A model generated the notes under the pieces. That model did not search any database. It was not told the origin of the DNA and saw only the letters and a program-made list of their open reading frames with translations. A DNA stretch of 64,000 nt from the NCBI RefSeq assembly GCF_000731675.1, contig NZ_JMIT01000001.1:498712-562711 (forward strand). The letters are read 5' to 3'. Shown one piece after another: positions 38,459 to 47,534 of this stretch (position 1 is its first letter; each line of letters starts with the position of its first letter). Both the position numbers and the translations under genes were made by a program. The stretch is from Pseudomonas capeferrum. Lineage in GTDB: Bacteria; Pseudomonadota; Gammaproteobacteria; Pseudomonadales; Pseudomonadaceae.

Positions 38459-40642
38459 TCAGCTGCCCAGCACCTTGGCCAGCATCTGGCACACCTGCTC
38501 GGCCGAGTACGGCTTGGCCAGGAAGGCAAAGCCCTGGTGGCCGCCTTCGGCAATCGCATCGCTGTAGCCCGAGGTGAGGATCACCGGCAGTTGCGGGCGT
38601 TGGCGCCGCAGTTCGCGGGCCAGCGCCAAGCCTCCCATGCCGGGCATGAGCACATCGGAAAACACGGCATCGAAATCGCCCGCCGGGCCGGCCAGCTGTG
38701 CCAGCGCCTCTTCCGCCGAGTTTGCCCAACTGATCCGGTAGCCGTGGTCCTCAAGGATCTGCGCGGTGAACGTGCAGAGATCGGGGTTGTCCTCCACCAC
38801 CAGTATCCGCCCTCGCGCCTTGCCGACCTCGGGTTGGGTGGGGGCGGCGGTGACGTCGGCCGGTTCGGCAGGCGGGGCCTCTTGCGGCAGGTACAGGGTG
38901 AACGTTGTGCCTTCGCCCTCGACGCTGACCACGGCTACATCGCCACCGGACTGCTTGGCGAAACCGAACACCTGGGACAGGCCAAGCCCGGTCCCTTCAC
39001 CGGGCGCCTTGGTGGTGAAGAAGGGGTCGAAAATGCGATCGAGCAACTGCGCGGCAATGCCGACGCCGCTGTCCACCACCGAAATGGCCGCAAAGGTGCC
39101 CGCCGGCGCCGGCTGGCCCCGTAGCGCCGGCATGTGCTGATCGGCCAACAGGCGCAGGCGCAAGGTGCCTTGGCCGGCCATGGCATCGCGGCCGTTGAGC
39201 ATCAGGTTGATCACCGCCGTTTCCAGCTGGCTGAGGTCGGCGCGGATATGGCAAGGCGCGTCTGGCAGTTGCAGTTCCACCTTGATACGCGCCCCGGTGG
39301 CGGTATCGAGCATCTCGGCCATGGCCTCCAGGCGGGGCCCGGCCTCGAACACTTGCGGGCTCAATGCCTGCCGGCGGGCGAAGGCGAGCAACTGGCCGGT
39401 CAGTTTGGCGCCGCGGTCGACGGTGTCGGCCATGGTTTTCATGTAGCGTTCGCGACGGCTTTGCTCAAGGTCGGGGCGCTGCAGGAAGTGCAGCGACGAG
39501 CGAATGATGGTCAGCAGGTTGTTGAAGTCGTGCGCCACGCCACCGGTGAGCTGGCCGATGGCTTCGAGCTTTTGCGCCTGGCGCAACACGGCTTCGGTGT
39601 GCAGCAGTTGGCTGGTGCGTTGGTCGACGCGCTGTTCCAGCGTGGCATTGAGTGCCTCCAGCGCCGCCATTGCCTCGCGCACTTCGGCATGGGCCTGGAC
39701 CCGCTGGATATGCGACCAGCAGCGCTCGGTCACCTCGCCGATCAAGCGCAGCTCGTAGCCGGTCCACACCCGGGGCGCCTTGTCGTGGATGGCCATCAGT
39801 GCGGTCAGGCGGCCGTCCTTGATCAGCGGCATGCAGATGGTCGCGGTGATGCCGATGGCCTGGAAGGTCGCCGCTTCTTCGGCGGCCAGTTCGCTGAGGT
39901 TGTCGTTGATCACCAGCGGCTCGCCAGCGCGCAATTGGCTGACTGCCAGGCGGCCGAAGTCGGCCAGGCGGTATTGGCCGATCAGCCGTGGTGAACCGGC
40001 TACCACGGCGTCGCCACAGATGTTGAAGCCATCCTGGTCGGCATCCATGACCGCGTAGGCGCAGCTGGAAAGCTGCAGGTGCTCAACCAGCATGCGCGTG
40101 GTGATGGCCATGATCCGCTCGGGGTCGGTGGCGTTGGCCACCTCCCGGCCCAGGCCGTCGAGGAAGTTGAGGCGCTGGCTGTTGACCACGCTGGTGGTAG
40201 TTTCGGTCACCGTGTCGAGCATGCCCAGCACGCTGCCGTCCTCGCCACGGATGGGGCTGTAGCAGAAGGTGAAATAGGCGCGCTCGGGGCCACCGTTGCG
40301 GTCGATGACCAGCGGGAAGTCTTCGATGAACACCGCTTCACCGGCCATGGCGCGACCGGCCATGGCGCCGATCTCGCCCCAGGCTTCCTGCCACACCTCG
40401 CTGAACGGGCGGCCCAGGGCCTGAGGCTTGCTGCCGAGAATCTCGGCGAAGGCGTCGTTGTACAGGGTAATCAGGTCATTGCCCCACAGCACTGCCTGCG
40501 GGAACCGCGAGCCCAGGCACAGGGCCACCGTCGTCTTGAGTGCACTGGGCCATGCCTGCAGCGGGCCAAGTGGGGTGCTGTGCCAATCATGCTGGCGGAT
40601 GTGTTCGGCCATCAGCCCGCCGCCATCTAGCCATTTCGCCAT
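38459..40642 (-). CDS. Hybrid sensor histidine kinase/response regulator, paralogue
   Basis: A 727-residue protein with the same domain order as its tail-to-tail neighbour: PAS-like 20-150 (HDWHSTPLGPLQAWPS, VLWGNDLITLYNDAFAEILG), GAF 160-315, coiled coil 320-358, H371 in GQLTGGVAHDFNNLLT, ATPase with GEGTGLGLSQVFG, and a receiver from about 613 with D663 (FSDVLMPGMGG) and K in FLAKPYS. No membrane segments. The pair looks like an inverted duplication with divergence. Start at 40642; an ATG at 40612 is possible. No separate output regulator is adjacent. Confidence 0.9.
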   Translation of the reverse strand: MAKWLDGGGLMAEHIRQHDWHSTPLGPLQAWPSALKTTVALCLGSRFPQAVLWGNDLITLYNDAFAEILGSKPQALGRPFSEVWQEAWGEIGAMAGRAMAGEAVFIEDFPLVIDRNGGPERAYFTFCYSPIRGEDGSVLGMLDTVTETTTSVVNSQRLNFLDGLGREVANATDPERIMAITTRMLVEHLQLSSCAYAVMDADQDGFNICGDAVVAGSPRLIGQYRLADFGRLAVSQLRAGEPLVINDNLSELAAEEAATFQAIGITATICMPLIKDGRLTALMAIHDKAPRVWTGYELRLIGEVTERCWSHIQRVQAHAEVREAMAALEALNATLEQRVDQRTSQLLHTEAVLRQAQKLEAIGQLTGGVAHDFNNLLTIIRSSLHFLQRPDLEQSRRERYMKTMADTVDRGAKLTGQLLAFARRQALSPQVFEAGPRLEAMAEMLDTATGARIKVELQLPDAPCHIRADLSQLETAVINLMLNGRDAMAGQGTLRLRLLADQHMPALRGQPAPAGTFAAISVVDSGVGIAAQLLDRIFDPFFTTKAPGEGTGLGLSQVFGFAKQSGGDVAVVSVEGEGTTFTLYLPQEAPPAEPADVTAAPTQPEVGKARGRILVVEDNPDLCTFTAQILEDHGYRISWANSAEEALAQLAGPAGDFDAVFSDVLMPGMGGLALARELRRQRPQLPVILTSGYSDAIAEGGHQGFAFLAKPYSAEQVCQMLAKVLGS

Positions 40643-40716
40643 GTGCTCTGCCGATCCTTACGCCTGGGAGCATAAGGGTGCACCGAGAATGGCCAATTGG
40701 CGAGGCCTTTATGTCG

Positions 40717-40827
40717 CCTGGTCCGGCCTTTTCGCGGGGCAAGCCCGCTCCCACAGGTGCCCCTCTGCATTCGGATTCAAAGGTGGCCTGTGGGAGCGGG
40801 CTTGCCCCGCGAAAAGGCCGGACCAGG
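40717..40827. repeat. Perfect 41-bp inverted repeat (REP-type)
   Basis: 40717-40757 is the exact inverse of 40787-40827 with a 29-base spacer; core AAGCCCGCTCCCACAGG. It ends two bases before the Nudix stop codon at 40829, so it likely terminates the minus-strand operon. Confidence 0.88.
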
Positions 40828-40828
40828 C

Positions 40829-41392
40829 TCAGCGAATGAAGTGCACCTTGCCGGTATCGTCGTTGCCCATGTAGATGCCGTAGACCCCCGCCTGGCGCTC
40901 AAGAATGTAGCGCTCGAGAATCTGCCGGATCGCCGGGTAGTAGATTTCGTCCCAGGGGATTTCCCCCGGTTCGAAGAACTTGTAGGCCAGGGTCTCCGGC
41001 CCGAACTGCCCGGTCTCCTGGGTGGCGATGGCGCGGAAGATGATGTACACCTCGCTGATCTTGGCCACGCTGAAGATCGAATAGGGCGAGACGATTTCGG
41101 CGTGCACGCCGCTTTCTTCCCACACTTCCCGCAACGCCGCCTGCTCGGTGGTTTCGCCCGCTTCCATGAAGCCTGCAGGCAAGGTCCAGGTGCCAGGGCG
41201 CGGCGGGATGGCGCGCTGGCACAACAGGTACTTGCCATCGCGCTCGATGATGCAGCCGGCGATTATCTTCGGGTTGATGTAATGGATGTAGCCGCAGGCG
41301 GTGCAGCGCAGGCGTTCGTGGGTGTCGCCTGTGGGAACGCCCCGAGCCAGTTCCGTGGTGCAGTGCGGGCAGTAGCGCGGGGCGTTGGGCAT
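40829..41392 (-). CDS. Nudix hydrolase with N-terminal zinc ribbon
   Basis: A 187-residue protein: zinc ribbon with CPHC at residues 8-11 and CTAC at about 30-33, then a complete Nudix box GFMEAGETTEQAALREVWEE plus SGV, so it should be catalytic. Nudix enzymes of this shape cleave NADH, ADP-ribose or similar diphosphates. Two bases separate it from the end of the GntR gene, so it is the last gene of the regulon operon. Its role in that pathway is unclear; turnover of a nucleotide or CoA by-product, or FAD/NAD homeostasis, are guesses. Confidence 0.87.
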   Translation of the reverse strand: MPNAPRYCPHCTTELARGVPTGDTHERLRCTACGYIHYINPKIIAGCIIERDGKYLLCQRAIPPRPGTWTLPAGFMEAGETTEQAALREVWEESGVHAEIVSPYSIFSVAKISEVYIIFRAIATQETGQFGPETLAYKFFEPGEIPWDEIYYPAIRQILERYILERQAGVYGIYMGNDDTGKVHFIR

Positions 41393-41394
41393 GG

Positions 41395-42159
41395 TCAGCG
41401 GCCTATGCGGGGTTCTATACGGGGCTCTTTGAGGGCCAGGGGCTCGACCATGTCGCGCACCTTGGTGTTGTCATCCTGCTTCTGGCGCAGGTAGTCCAGG
41501 GCTACCTTGGCGGCAGCGCGGACGTGATCGACCGAGGCCTGGTGGGCAACCAGCGGGTCGCCGCCCTTGATCGCCTCGACGATCTTTTCCATCTCCCGGT
41601 TGCTGGCACCCCGGCGGTTCTCTTGCGAGACCGAGGTGGCACGCAGGTAGCTGATGCGTGCCTGCAACTGGCGCAGCTGCTGGGCGGCGACCTGGTTGCC
41701 GGAGCCTTCCAGCAGCACGTCGTAGAAGCCTTGCACCGAGTCGAGCACCTGTTGCAGCTCGCCTTCTTCCAGCGCTTCGCGGTTGACCTCCAGCGCGCGT
41801 TCCAGGGCGCGGATGTCCTTGGCCTTGGCATTGAGCGTGAACAGCTGGACGATCAGGCCTTCGAGCACGCAGCGCAGCTCGTAGATATCGCGGGCATCTT
41901 CCAGGGTAATGATTGCCACGCGCGGGCCTTTGGCATCGGCGAATTCGACCAGGCCTTCGGATTCCAGGTGGCGCAGCGCTTCTCGCACCGAGGTACGGCT
42001 GACCCCGAGGCGGTCGCAGAGGTCGCGTTCTACCAGGCGGTCACCCGGCAGCAGATGGAAGTTCATGATCGCGGCGCGCAGCTTGTCGAGCACGATTTCG
42101 CGCAGGGTAACGGGGTTGCGGTTGACCTTGAAGCTGTCGTCGAGTGGCTGGCGTTTCAT
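41395..42159 (-). CDS. GntR-family regulator, FadR subfamily
   Basis: A 254-residue regulator: N-terminal winged HTH (about 18-85, LREIVLDKLRAAIMNFHLLPGD then LGVSRTSVREALRHLESEG) and all-helical FCD effector domain (about 95-225) with the DARDIYELRCVLEG entry helix. FCD regulators usually recognise TGGTATACCA-like palindromes, exactly the motif found upstream of three transcription units here. It is encoded inside one of the operons it probably represses, giving feedback control. Effector likely the pathway substrate or an intermediate. Confidence 0.9.
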   Translation of the reverse strand: MKRQPLDDSFKVNRNPVTLREIVLDKLRAAIMNFHLLPGDRLVERDLCDRLGVSRTSVREALRHLESEGLVEFADAKGPRVAIITLEDARDIYELRCVLEGLIVQLFTLNAKAKDIRALERALEVNREALEEGELQQVLDSVQGFYDVLLEGSGNQVAAQQLRQLQARISYLRATSVSQENRRGASNREMEKIVEAIKGGDPLVAHQASVDHVRAAAKVALDYLRQKQDDNTKVRDMVEPLALKEPRIEPRIGR

Positions 42160-42247
42160 CAGGTGCGCTCTTTATGAGGCTGTTGCGCCAACATCGCGGA
42201 GTGCCTGGAACCTTGGCACTCCTTGCAGTGGTTCGAACAGCCCGTTG

Positions 42248-42637
42248 TTAACGGGTTGACTCCGCATCGGCTTCGGCGAACGCTTCGCGGGCCAGGCGGA
42301 AACTGTCCACCGCCGCGGGTACGCCGCAATAAATGCCGACCTGGAGCAGGATCTCGCGAATCTGTTCACGGCTCAGCCCATTACGCAATGCGCCGCGGAT
42401 ATGCAGCTTGAGTTCGTGGGGCCGGTTGAGCGCGGAAATCATGGCCAAGTTTATCATGCTGCGCTCTTTGAGCGACAAGCCATCGCGGCCCCAGACATGG
42501 CCCCAGCAGTACTCGGTGACCAGCTCCTGCAGCGGTTTGGTGAACTCGTCGGCGTTCTGGATGGAACGGTTGACGTACTCCTCGCCCAGCACCTGGGTGC
42601 GGATCTGCAGGCCTTTCTCGTACTTTTCGTTGCTCAT
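42248..42637 (-). CDS. Carboxymuconolactone decarboxylase-family protein
   Basis: A 129-residue protein colinear with gamma-carboxymuconolactone decarboxylase (PcaC-type): EYCWGHVWGRDGLSLKERSM, then ALNRPHELKLHIRGALRNGLS and EILLQVGIYCGVPAAVD. It lacks the CxxC of AhpD-type members. The true PcaC reaction is unlikely here, since no protocatechuate genes are near. In this operon (88 bases after the GntR end, between it and a flavin reductase) it may decarboxylate or isomerise a ring-opened intermediate. Reaction unknown. Confidence 0.87.
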   Translation of the reverse strand: MSNEKYEKGLQIRTQVLGEEYVNRSIQNADEFTKPLQELVTEYCWGHVWGRDGLSLKERSMINLAMISALNRPHELKLHIRGALRNGLSREQIREILLQVGIYCGVPAAVDSFRLAREAFAEADAESTR

Positions 42638-42721
42638 GCACTGTACTCCGGAAGAAAACAGGGGCCGCTACCGAGGGTGAGGCGATAGCGCGGCCCCTAA
42701 AAGCAGGACGGTCGGTGTCTG

Positions 42722-43207
42722 TCAGCCAAGTGGCGGCAGGGCGCCCAGCTTGCCCCGGTGATAAACCATCGGCGTCACCGGCGCAGCCGGCAGCACCAGG
42801 TTCTTCACCGCGCCGACGATGATCGCGTGGTCACCGCCGTCGTACTCGCGCCACAGTTCGCACTCGATGATCGCCGTGGCCTTGGCCAGCAACGGGTTGC
42901 CCAACTCGCTCAGGTGCCAGTCGATGCCTTTGGCTTTCTCCTTGCCCTTGCCGGCAAACGCATAAGCCTCGGCAGTCTGGTCGGCAGACAGCAGGTGAAT
43001 GGCGAACTGTTTGCTGTCACGCAGGATCGGGTAGGTGTCGGAGGCGTAGTTGGGGCAGAACAGCACCAGCGCCGGCTCGATCGACAGCGCGCTGAACGCG
43101 CTGGCGGTGATGCCGACGATGCCGCCGTCGGCGTCCAGGGTGGTGACCACCGTAACGCCGGACGGGAACGAGCCCATCACGTCTTTGTAGATGCCTGGTT
43201 CGATCAT
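42722..43207 (-). CDS. Flavin reductase (copy A) for two-component monooxygenase
   Basis: A 161-residue FMN-dependent NAD(P)H:flavin reductase of the HpaC/RutF type: SFPSGVTVVTT, TASAFSALSIEPALVLFC, and the C-terminal HAIIVGAVKNL. It supplies reduced flavin to a monooxygenase. A second gene of the same length at 47535 aligns without gaps and is roughly two thirds identical by eye. The monooxygenase gene sits with the other copy, so this one may serve the same enzyme or is redundant. 13 bases from the ALDH gene. Confidence 0.9.
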   Translation of the reverse strand: MIEPGIYKDVMGSFPSGVTVVTTLDADGGIVGITASAFSALSIEPALVLFCPNYASDTYPILRDSKQFAIHLLSADQTAEAYAFAGKGKEKAKGIDWHLSELGNPLLAKATAIIECELWREYDGGDHAIIVGAVKNLVLPAAPVTPMVYHRGKLGALPPLG

Positions 43208-43220
43208 CTCGTGCTACCTC

Positions 43221-44702
43221 TCAACGCATCACAAACGGGTCGGGCATGGGCGCGGTGGACAGGTTGATCCACACGGTCTTCAGCTCGGTATAGGCCAGCA
43301 CCGAATCGATGCCGCTTTCACGGCCGTAGCCGCTGTTCTTGAAGCCGCCGATCGGCGCCATGGCCGATACCGCGCGGTAGGTGTTGACCCAGATGATGCC
43401 CGAGCGCACGTCGCGGGCCAGGCGGTGGGCGCGGCCCAGGTCGCGGGTCCAGATGCCGGCGGCGAGGCCGAACTGCGAGTCGTTGGCGATTTCCAGGGCT
43501 TCTTCCTCGGTCTTGAAGCGGATGACCGCAGCCACCGGGCCGAACACCTCTTCCTGCATGATGGTCATGGCGTTGCTGTCGCACTCGAACAGGGTCGGCT
43601 CGTAGAACCAGCCGTCACCCTCGACCTCGGCACGCTTGCCGCCCAGGTGCAGCTTGGCGCCTTCAGCCTTGGCTGCGGCGACCAGGCCTTCGACCACGGC
43701 CAGTTGCTGGGCGGTGGCCATCGGGCCCATTTCACTGGCCTCGTCCTGCGGGTTGCCGATGCGGATGCGCTTGGCACGCTCGACCAGGCGGGCGACGAAT
43801 TCGTCGAAGATCTCGTCCTGCACCAGCAGGCGCGAACCGGCCACGCAGCTTTGCCCGGAGGCGGCATAGATGCCCGCCACGGCGCCGTTGATGGCGCTGT
43901 CCAGGTCGGCGTCGGCAAAGATGATGTTCGGCGACTTGCCGCCCAGCTCCAGCGACAGCTTGGCGAAGTTCTCGGCGCTGCTGCGCACCACGTGGCGGGC
44001 GGTGGCGGCGCCGCCGGTGAAGGCGATCTTGCGCACCAACGGGTGACGGGTCAGCGCCGCGCCGGTGCTTGGGCCGTAGCCGGTGACCACGTTGACCACG
44101 CCCGGCGGGAAGCCGGCCTCATGGGCCAGGCGGGCCAGTTCGAGGATGGTCGCCGAGGCATGTTCGGACGGCTTGAGCACGATGGTGTTGCCGGCGGCCA
44201 GGGCCGGGGCCAGCTTGATTGCGGTCAGGTACAGCGGGCTGTTCCACGGGATGATCCCGGCGACCACGCCGATCGGCTCGTGCACGGTGTAGGCGAACAG
44301 GTCCGGCTTGTCCAGCGGCAAGGTGCCGCCTTCGAGCTTGTCGGCAAGGCCTGCGGTGTAGTGGAAGAACTCTGGCAGGTAGCCGACCTGGCCGCGGGTT
44401 TCGCGGATCAGCTTGCCGTTGTCACGGCTTTCCAGCTGGGCCAGGCGCTCCTTGTTCTCGGCGATCAGGTCACCCAGGCGGCGCAGCAGCTTGCCGCGCG
44501 CGGTGGCGGTGATGCTGCGCCAGGCTTTGCTGTCGAACGCGCGCTGGGCGGCCTGCACGGCCAGTTCCACATCGGCTTCGTCGGCGTCGGGCAGTTGCGC
44601 CCAGGCCCGGGCGGTGGCCGGGTTGAGGCTGTCGAAGGTCTTGCCGCTCTGGGCATCGAGCCATTGGCCGTCGATGCACATCTGGAAACGTACGAGGGTC
44701 AT
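43221..44702 (-). CDS. NAD(P)-dependent aldehyde dehydrogenase
   Basis: A 493-residue member of the ALDH superfamily. The catalytic Cys is C286 (ASGQSCVAGSRLL) and the general base E252 (LELGGKSPNI); PWNSPLYLTAIKLAPALAAG and FTGGAATARHVV form the cofactor site. It should oxidise the aldehyde made after ring opening to a carboxylate. Its ATG overlaps the stop of the alpha/beta hydrolase gene by four bases (ATGA), indicating coupling. Substrate unknown; similar to betaine-aldehyde or semialdehyde dehydrogenases. Confidence 0.92.
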   Translation of the reverse strand: MTLVRFQMCIDGQWLDAQSGKTFDSLNPATARAWAQLPDADEADVELAVQAAQRAFDSKAWRSITATARGKLLRRLGDLIAENKERLAQLESRDNGKLIRETRGQVGYLPEFFHYTAGLADKLEGGTLPLDKPDLFAYTVHEPIGVVAGIIPWNSPLYLTAIKLAPALAAGNTIVLKPSEHASATILELARLAHEAGFPPGVVNVVTGYGPSTGAALTRHPLVRKIAFTGGAATARHVVRSSAENFAKLSLELGGKSPNIIFADADLDSAINGAVAGIYAASGQSCVAGSRLLVQDEIFDEFVARLVERAKRIRIGNPQDEASEMGPMATAQQLAVVEGLVAAAKAEGAKLHLGGKRAEVEGDGWFYEPTLFECDSNAMTIMQEEVFGPVAAVIRFKTEEEALEIANDSQFGLAAGIWTRDLGRAHRLARDVRSGIIWVNTYRAVSAMAPIGGFKNSGYGRESGIDSVLAYTELKTVWINLSTAPMPDPFVMR

Positions 44703-45532
44703 GCAACAATCCCCTTGGCGGATTCGGTGAGGGTGCGGGCTTGCTTGAGGAAGTCCAACAGCATCTTGTTGACTTCACGCGGTGCTTCCACCGGCATCAT
44801 ATGCCGTTGCTCGGCGAGGACCACGCTGTGCGCGCCCGGAATGCTGGCGGCAAGCTGGCGGGTCATGGCCGGGGTGGAGCCCGAGTCGAGTTCGCCGGTG
44901 GCGATCAGTGTCGGCACCTGGATACTGCCCAGGTCGCTGGCGCGGTACATGTCCTGGGTGGCGAACAGCGAATAGGTGGTGTGGTAGCCCTGCGGGTCGT
45001 TGCTCGCCAGTACCTGGCGAATGGCGGCGACCTGGGCCGGGTTGGCGGCCTTGTATTCGCGGCTGAACCAGCGGTCGAGGGCGGCGTCGACGTTGGCGTC
45101 GGGGCCCAGTTCTGCAGCCTGGGCGGCGCGGGCGATTACCCCGGCACTTTGCTCGGGGGTGCGGTTGAACACACTGTTGAGCACCACCAGCGCCGCCAGC
45201 CGTTGCGGGTAGGCGAGGGCGAAGGCGCGGGCTACCAGGCCGCCCATGGAGAAGCCGATGACGGTTGCCTGGGCAATCTGCAGGTGGTCGAGCAGCTCGG
45301 CGAGTTGGGCGGCGTAGCCTTCCAGGCTGGTGTCGGCGGCTGGCAGCGCGCTCTGGCCGTGGCCGAGCATGTCATAGGCGATGACGCGGTAGTCGTTGGC
45401 CAGGCCAACGAACTGACCACCCCACATTTCTTTGTTAAGGCCCACGCCGTGGATCAGTACCACAGCCTGGCCCTGGCCTTGAACCAGGTAACTGGTCCCG
45501 GCCGGTGTGCGTTCAGCGACAGGCTGAATCAT
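44699..45532 (-). CDS. Alpha/beta hydrolase (RutD-like or amidase/esterase)
   Basis: A 277-residue alpha/beta hydrolase with HGVGLNKEMWGGQ (oxyanion side), the nucleophile elbow GFSMGGLVA, and a late ATGELDSGSTPAM carrying the Asp, then QRHMMPVEAP with the His. It may hydrolyse an amide, carbamate or ester formed after oxygenation. ATG 45532 has AAGGAGCG; an upstream in-frame start at 45577 lacks family support. Overlaps the ALDH start. Confidence 0.88.
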   Translation of the reverse strand: MIQPVAERTPAGTSYLVQGQGQAVVLIHGVGLNKEMWGGQFVGLANDYRVIAYDMLGHGQSALPAADTSLEGYAAQLAELLDHLQIAQATVIGFSMGGLVARAFALAYPQRLAALVVLNSVFNRTPEQSAGVIARAAQAAELGPDANVDAALDRWFSREYKAANPAQVAAIRQVLASNDPQGYHTTYSLFATQDMYRASDLGSIQVPTLIATGELDSGSTPAMTRQLAASIPGAHSVVLAEQRHMMPVEAPREVNKMLLDFLKQARTLTESAKGIVA

Positions 45533-45600
45533 GGAGGGCGCTCCTTGAAGGTCGGGCGCGGCGGGTAAGCACGCCACGCCCCGGCCCGTCTTGGTTGTTG

Positions 45601-46197
45601 TTATTGAGCGTTGGCTTTTTCGGCAGCCAGTTCTTCCAGGTCGATGTAGCGGTTACCGATGCGCGGGTGCAGACGGCCACCGTCGGCGGCGCCCAGGACC
45701 ACGACGATTTCGTCGGCACGTGGGGCGTCTTCGATCTGCATTTCCAGGGTGATGTAGTGCGAACGCAGGCCTTCGTCGTCCTTCTGCATCATCGGGATCT
45801 GGATCGAGGTGCCTGGGCCGCCGCGCTTGTTGGTGAAGCTCAGGTAGCTCTTGGCCTGCACCGCTTCGCGGTAGTGGTTGCCAAAGCGCAGGGTGTGGAT
45901 CACGGCAGAGGCGTGCTCGATTTCGCCGTCGGCGCCGACCACTGCGGCTTTACCGTAGGCTTCGATCTTGTCGGCACCGCCGATGGCGGCAATCAGGCGC
46001 TCGACCATCAGCGCACCCAGCTCGGAGCAATTGGCGCGGATTTCCGGCTTCAGATCTTCAACAAAACCGCGACCTGCCCATGGGTTTTTGATCACCACAG
46101 CCAGGCCGACCATGGTCACCGGTTTGTCGGTGGCCTTGCCGCCTTCGATGCGGGTCTCTTCGGAGTAGGTGACGATCTTGCGGATTTCGAAACTCAT
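45601..46197 (-). CDS. DUF1185 'amino acid synthesis' family protein
   Basis: A 198-residue protein beginning MSFEIRKIVTYSEETRIEGG, which I recognise as the DUF1185 family; the family name does not reflect a proven function. Conserved features: MVGLAVVIKNPWAGR, KAAVVGADGEIEHASAVIHT and VLGAADGGRLHPRIGNRY. No signal peptide or membrane helix. It is the first gene of the minus-strand operon, 40 bases after the operator at 46237. Repeated linkage to LLM monooxygenases and NCS1 permeases suggests a ring hydrolase or isomerase role, an inference. Confidence 0.85.
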   Translation of the reverse strand: MSFEIRKIVTYSEETRIEGGKATDKPVTMVGLAVVIKNPWAGRGFVEDLKPEIRANCSELGALMVERLIAAIGGADKIEAYGKAAVVGADGEIEHASAVIHTLRFGNHYREAVQAKSYLSFTNKRGGPGTSIQIPMMQKDDEGLRSHYITLEMQIEDAPRADEIVVVLGAADGGRLHPRIGNRYIDLEELAAEKANAQ

Positions 46198-46236
46198 GGG
46201 TGGCTCCTGGTGAGGGTTATCAGCTCTTGTTGTCTG

Positions 46237-46248
46237 ATGGTATACCAT
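46237..46248. promoter_or_regulatory. FadR/GntR-type operator 1
   Basis: ATGGTATACCAT, a perfect 12-nt palindrome. The surrounding TGTCTGATGGTATACC and TAATA match operator 2 with one mismatch over 22 bases. On the minus strand TATTAT overlaps the operator edge and could be a -10 element, so binding would block the DUF1185 operon promoter. Confidence 0.75.
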
Positions 46249-46427
46249 AATATTTGTTGTGCAAGAGGGGGCTGGAAAAATCTCTTGCCGGGGGACGAAA
46301 GGCGTCTTGATCCCTTGATTTGCGCGGCATCTGTACCGGCCTAAAACTCAAAAAAATGCCCGCTCGCGAGGGCCACGAGGACCCCCGGGAGCGGGCTGAT
46401 CCCGCAACTACTTCAGGCAAAGGGAAT

Positions 46428-47468
46428 TCAGGCGAATGCCGGCACCACTTCGTTGATGAACAGCTCGAGCGACTTCTTCTTCTCGGCGTGGGGCAGGCTG
46501 TTGTCGCACCAGAAACTGAACTCGTCGACGCCCAGTTCCTGGTAGTACTTGATGCGCGCGATGATCTCTTCGGGTGTACCGATCATGGTGTTCTTGCGGA
46601 TGTTCTCCAGCTGGAACGCCGGCACTTCGGCAAACTTCGACTCCGGGCTTGGCGCAAGGAAGCCATTGACCGGTACGGTCTTGTTGCCGAACCAGGCATC
46701 GAAGGTGCGGTAGAAGCGCGAAATGGCCTGGGCGCCGACCTTCCAGCCTTCAGGGTCGGATGGGCTGTGCACGTGGGTGTGGCGCAGCACCATCAGTTGC
46801 GGGCGTGGCACATCCGGGTTGTTGTCCAGGGCCGCCTGGAACTTGTTGCGCAGGTCCAGCACTTCTTCATCACCCTTCATCAACGGGGTGACCATGACGT
46901 TGCAGCCGTTGGCCACGGCGAAGTTGTGCGAGTCCGGGTCGCGGGCGGCGATCCACATCGGCGGTTCGGCGTTGAAAGGTTTCGGTACGCTGGTGGAGGT
47001 GGGGAACTTGTACACCTCGCCGTCGTGGGCGTAGTCGCCTTCCCACAGCTTGCGCACCACCGGCACCATTTCGCGCAGGGCCTTGCCGCCGTCGGTGGCG
47101 GGCATGCCATTGGCCATGCGATCGAACTCGAACTGGTAGGCGCCACGGGCCAGGCCCACTTCCATGCGGCCGTTGCTGATCACGTCGAGCAGGGCGCATT
47201 CGCCAGCCACGCGGATCGGGTTCCAGAACGGCGCGATGATGGTGCCGGCGCCCAGGCGAATCTTCTCGGTGCGCGCAGCGAGGTAGGCCAGCAGCGGCAT
47301 CGGGCTAGGCGAGATGGTGTATTCCATGGCGTGGTGTTCGCCGATCCACACGGTGCTGAAACCGCCGTGCTCGGCCATCAGGGTCAGTTCGGTCAGGTCT
47401 TCGAACAGCTGGCGATGGCTGACCTGTTCATCCCAACGTTCCATGTGTACGAACAACGAAAATTTCAT
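46428..47468 (-). CDS. Luciferase-like flavin-dependent monooxygenase (LLM class)
   Basis: A 346-residue bacterial luciferase-type TIM-barrel monooxygenase using FMNH2 and O2. Features: EHGGFSTVWIGEHHAMEY, LGAGTIIAPFWNPIRVAGE, VGLARGAYQFEFDRMANG and TMIGTPEEIIARIKYYQE. ATG 47468 follows GAGGAAAGCCCC. Encoded 66 bases after flavin reductase copy B, the natural reductant partner. LLM enzymes of this kind open pyrimidine (RutA) and pyridine rings, hence the inferred role as first catabolic step for an N-heterocycle. Substrate not predictable. Confidence 0.9.
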   Translation of the reverse strand: MKFSLFVHMERWDEQVSHRQLFEDLTELTLMAEHGGFSTVWIGEHHAMEYTISPSPMPLLAYLAARTEKIRLGAGTIIAPFWNPIRVAGECALLDVISNGRMEVGLARGAYQFEFDRMANGMPATDGGKALREMVPVVRKLWEGDYAHDGEVYKFPTSTSVPKPFNAEPPMWIAARDPDSHNFAVANGCNVMVTPLMKGDEEVLDLRNKFQAALDNNPDVPRPQLMVLRHTHVHSPSDPEGWKVGAQAISRFYRTFDAWFGNKTVPVNGFLAPSPESKFAEVPAFQLENIRKNTMIGTPEEIIARIKYYQELGVDEFSFWCDNSLPHAEKKKSLELFINEVVPAFA

Positions 47469-47534
47469 GGGGCTTTCCTCGGAGCTTGAAAGTCTCGCCT
47501 GGCGCACCAGGCGTCAGTAATAAGGCTAGGTGCT

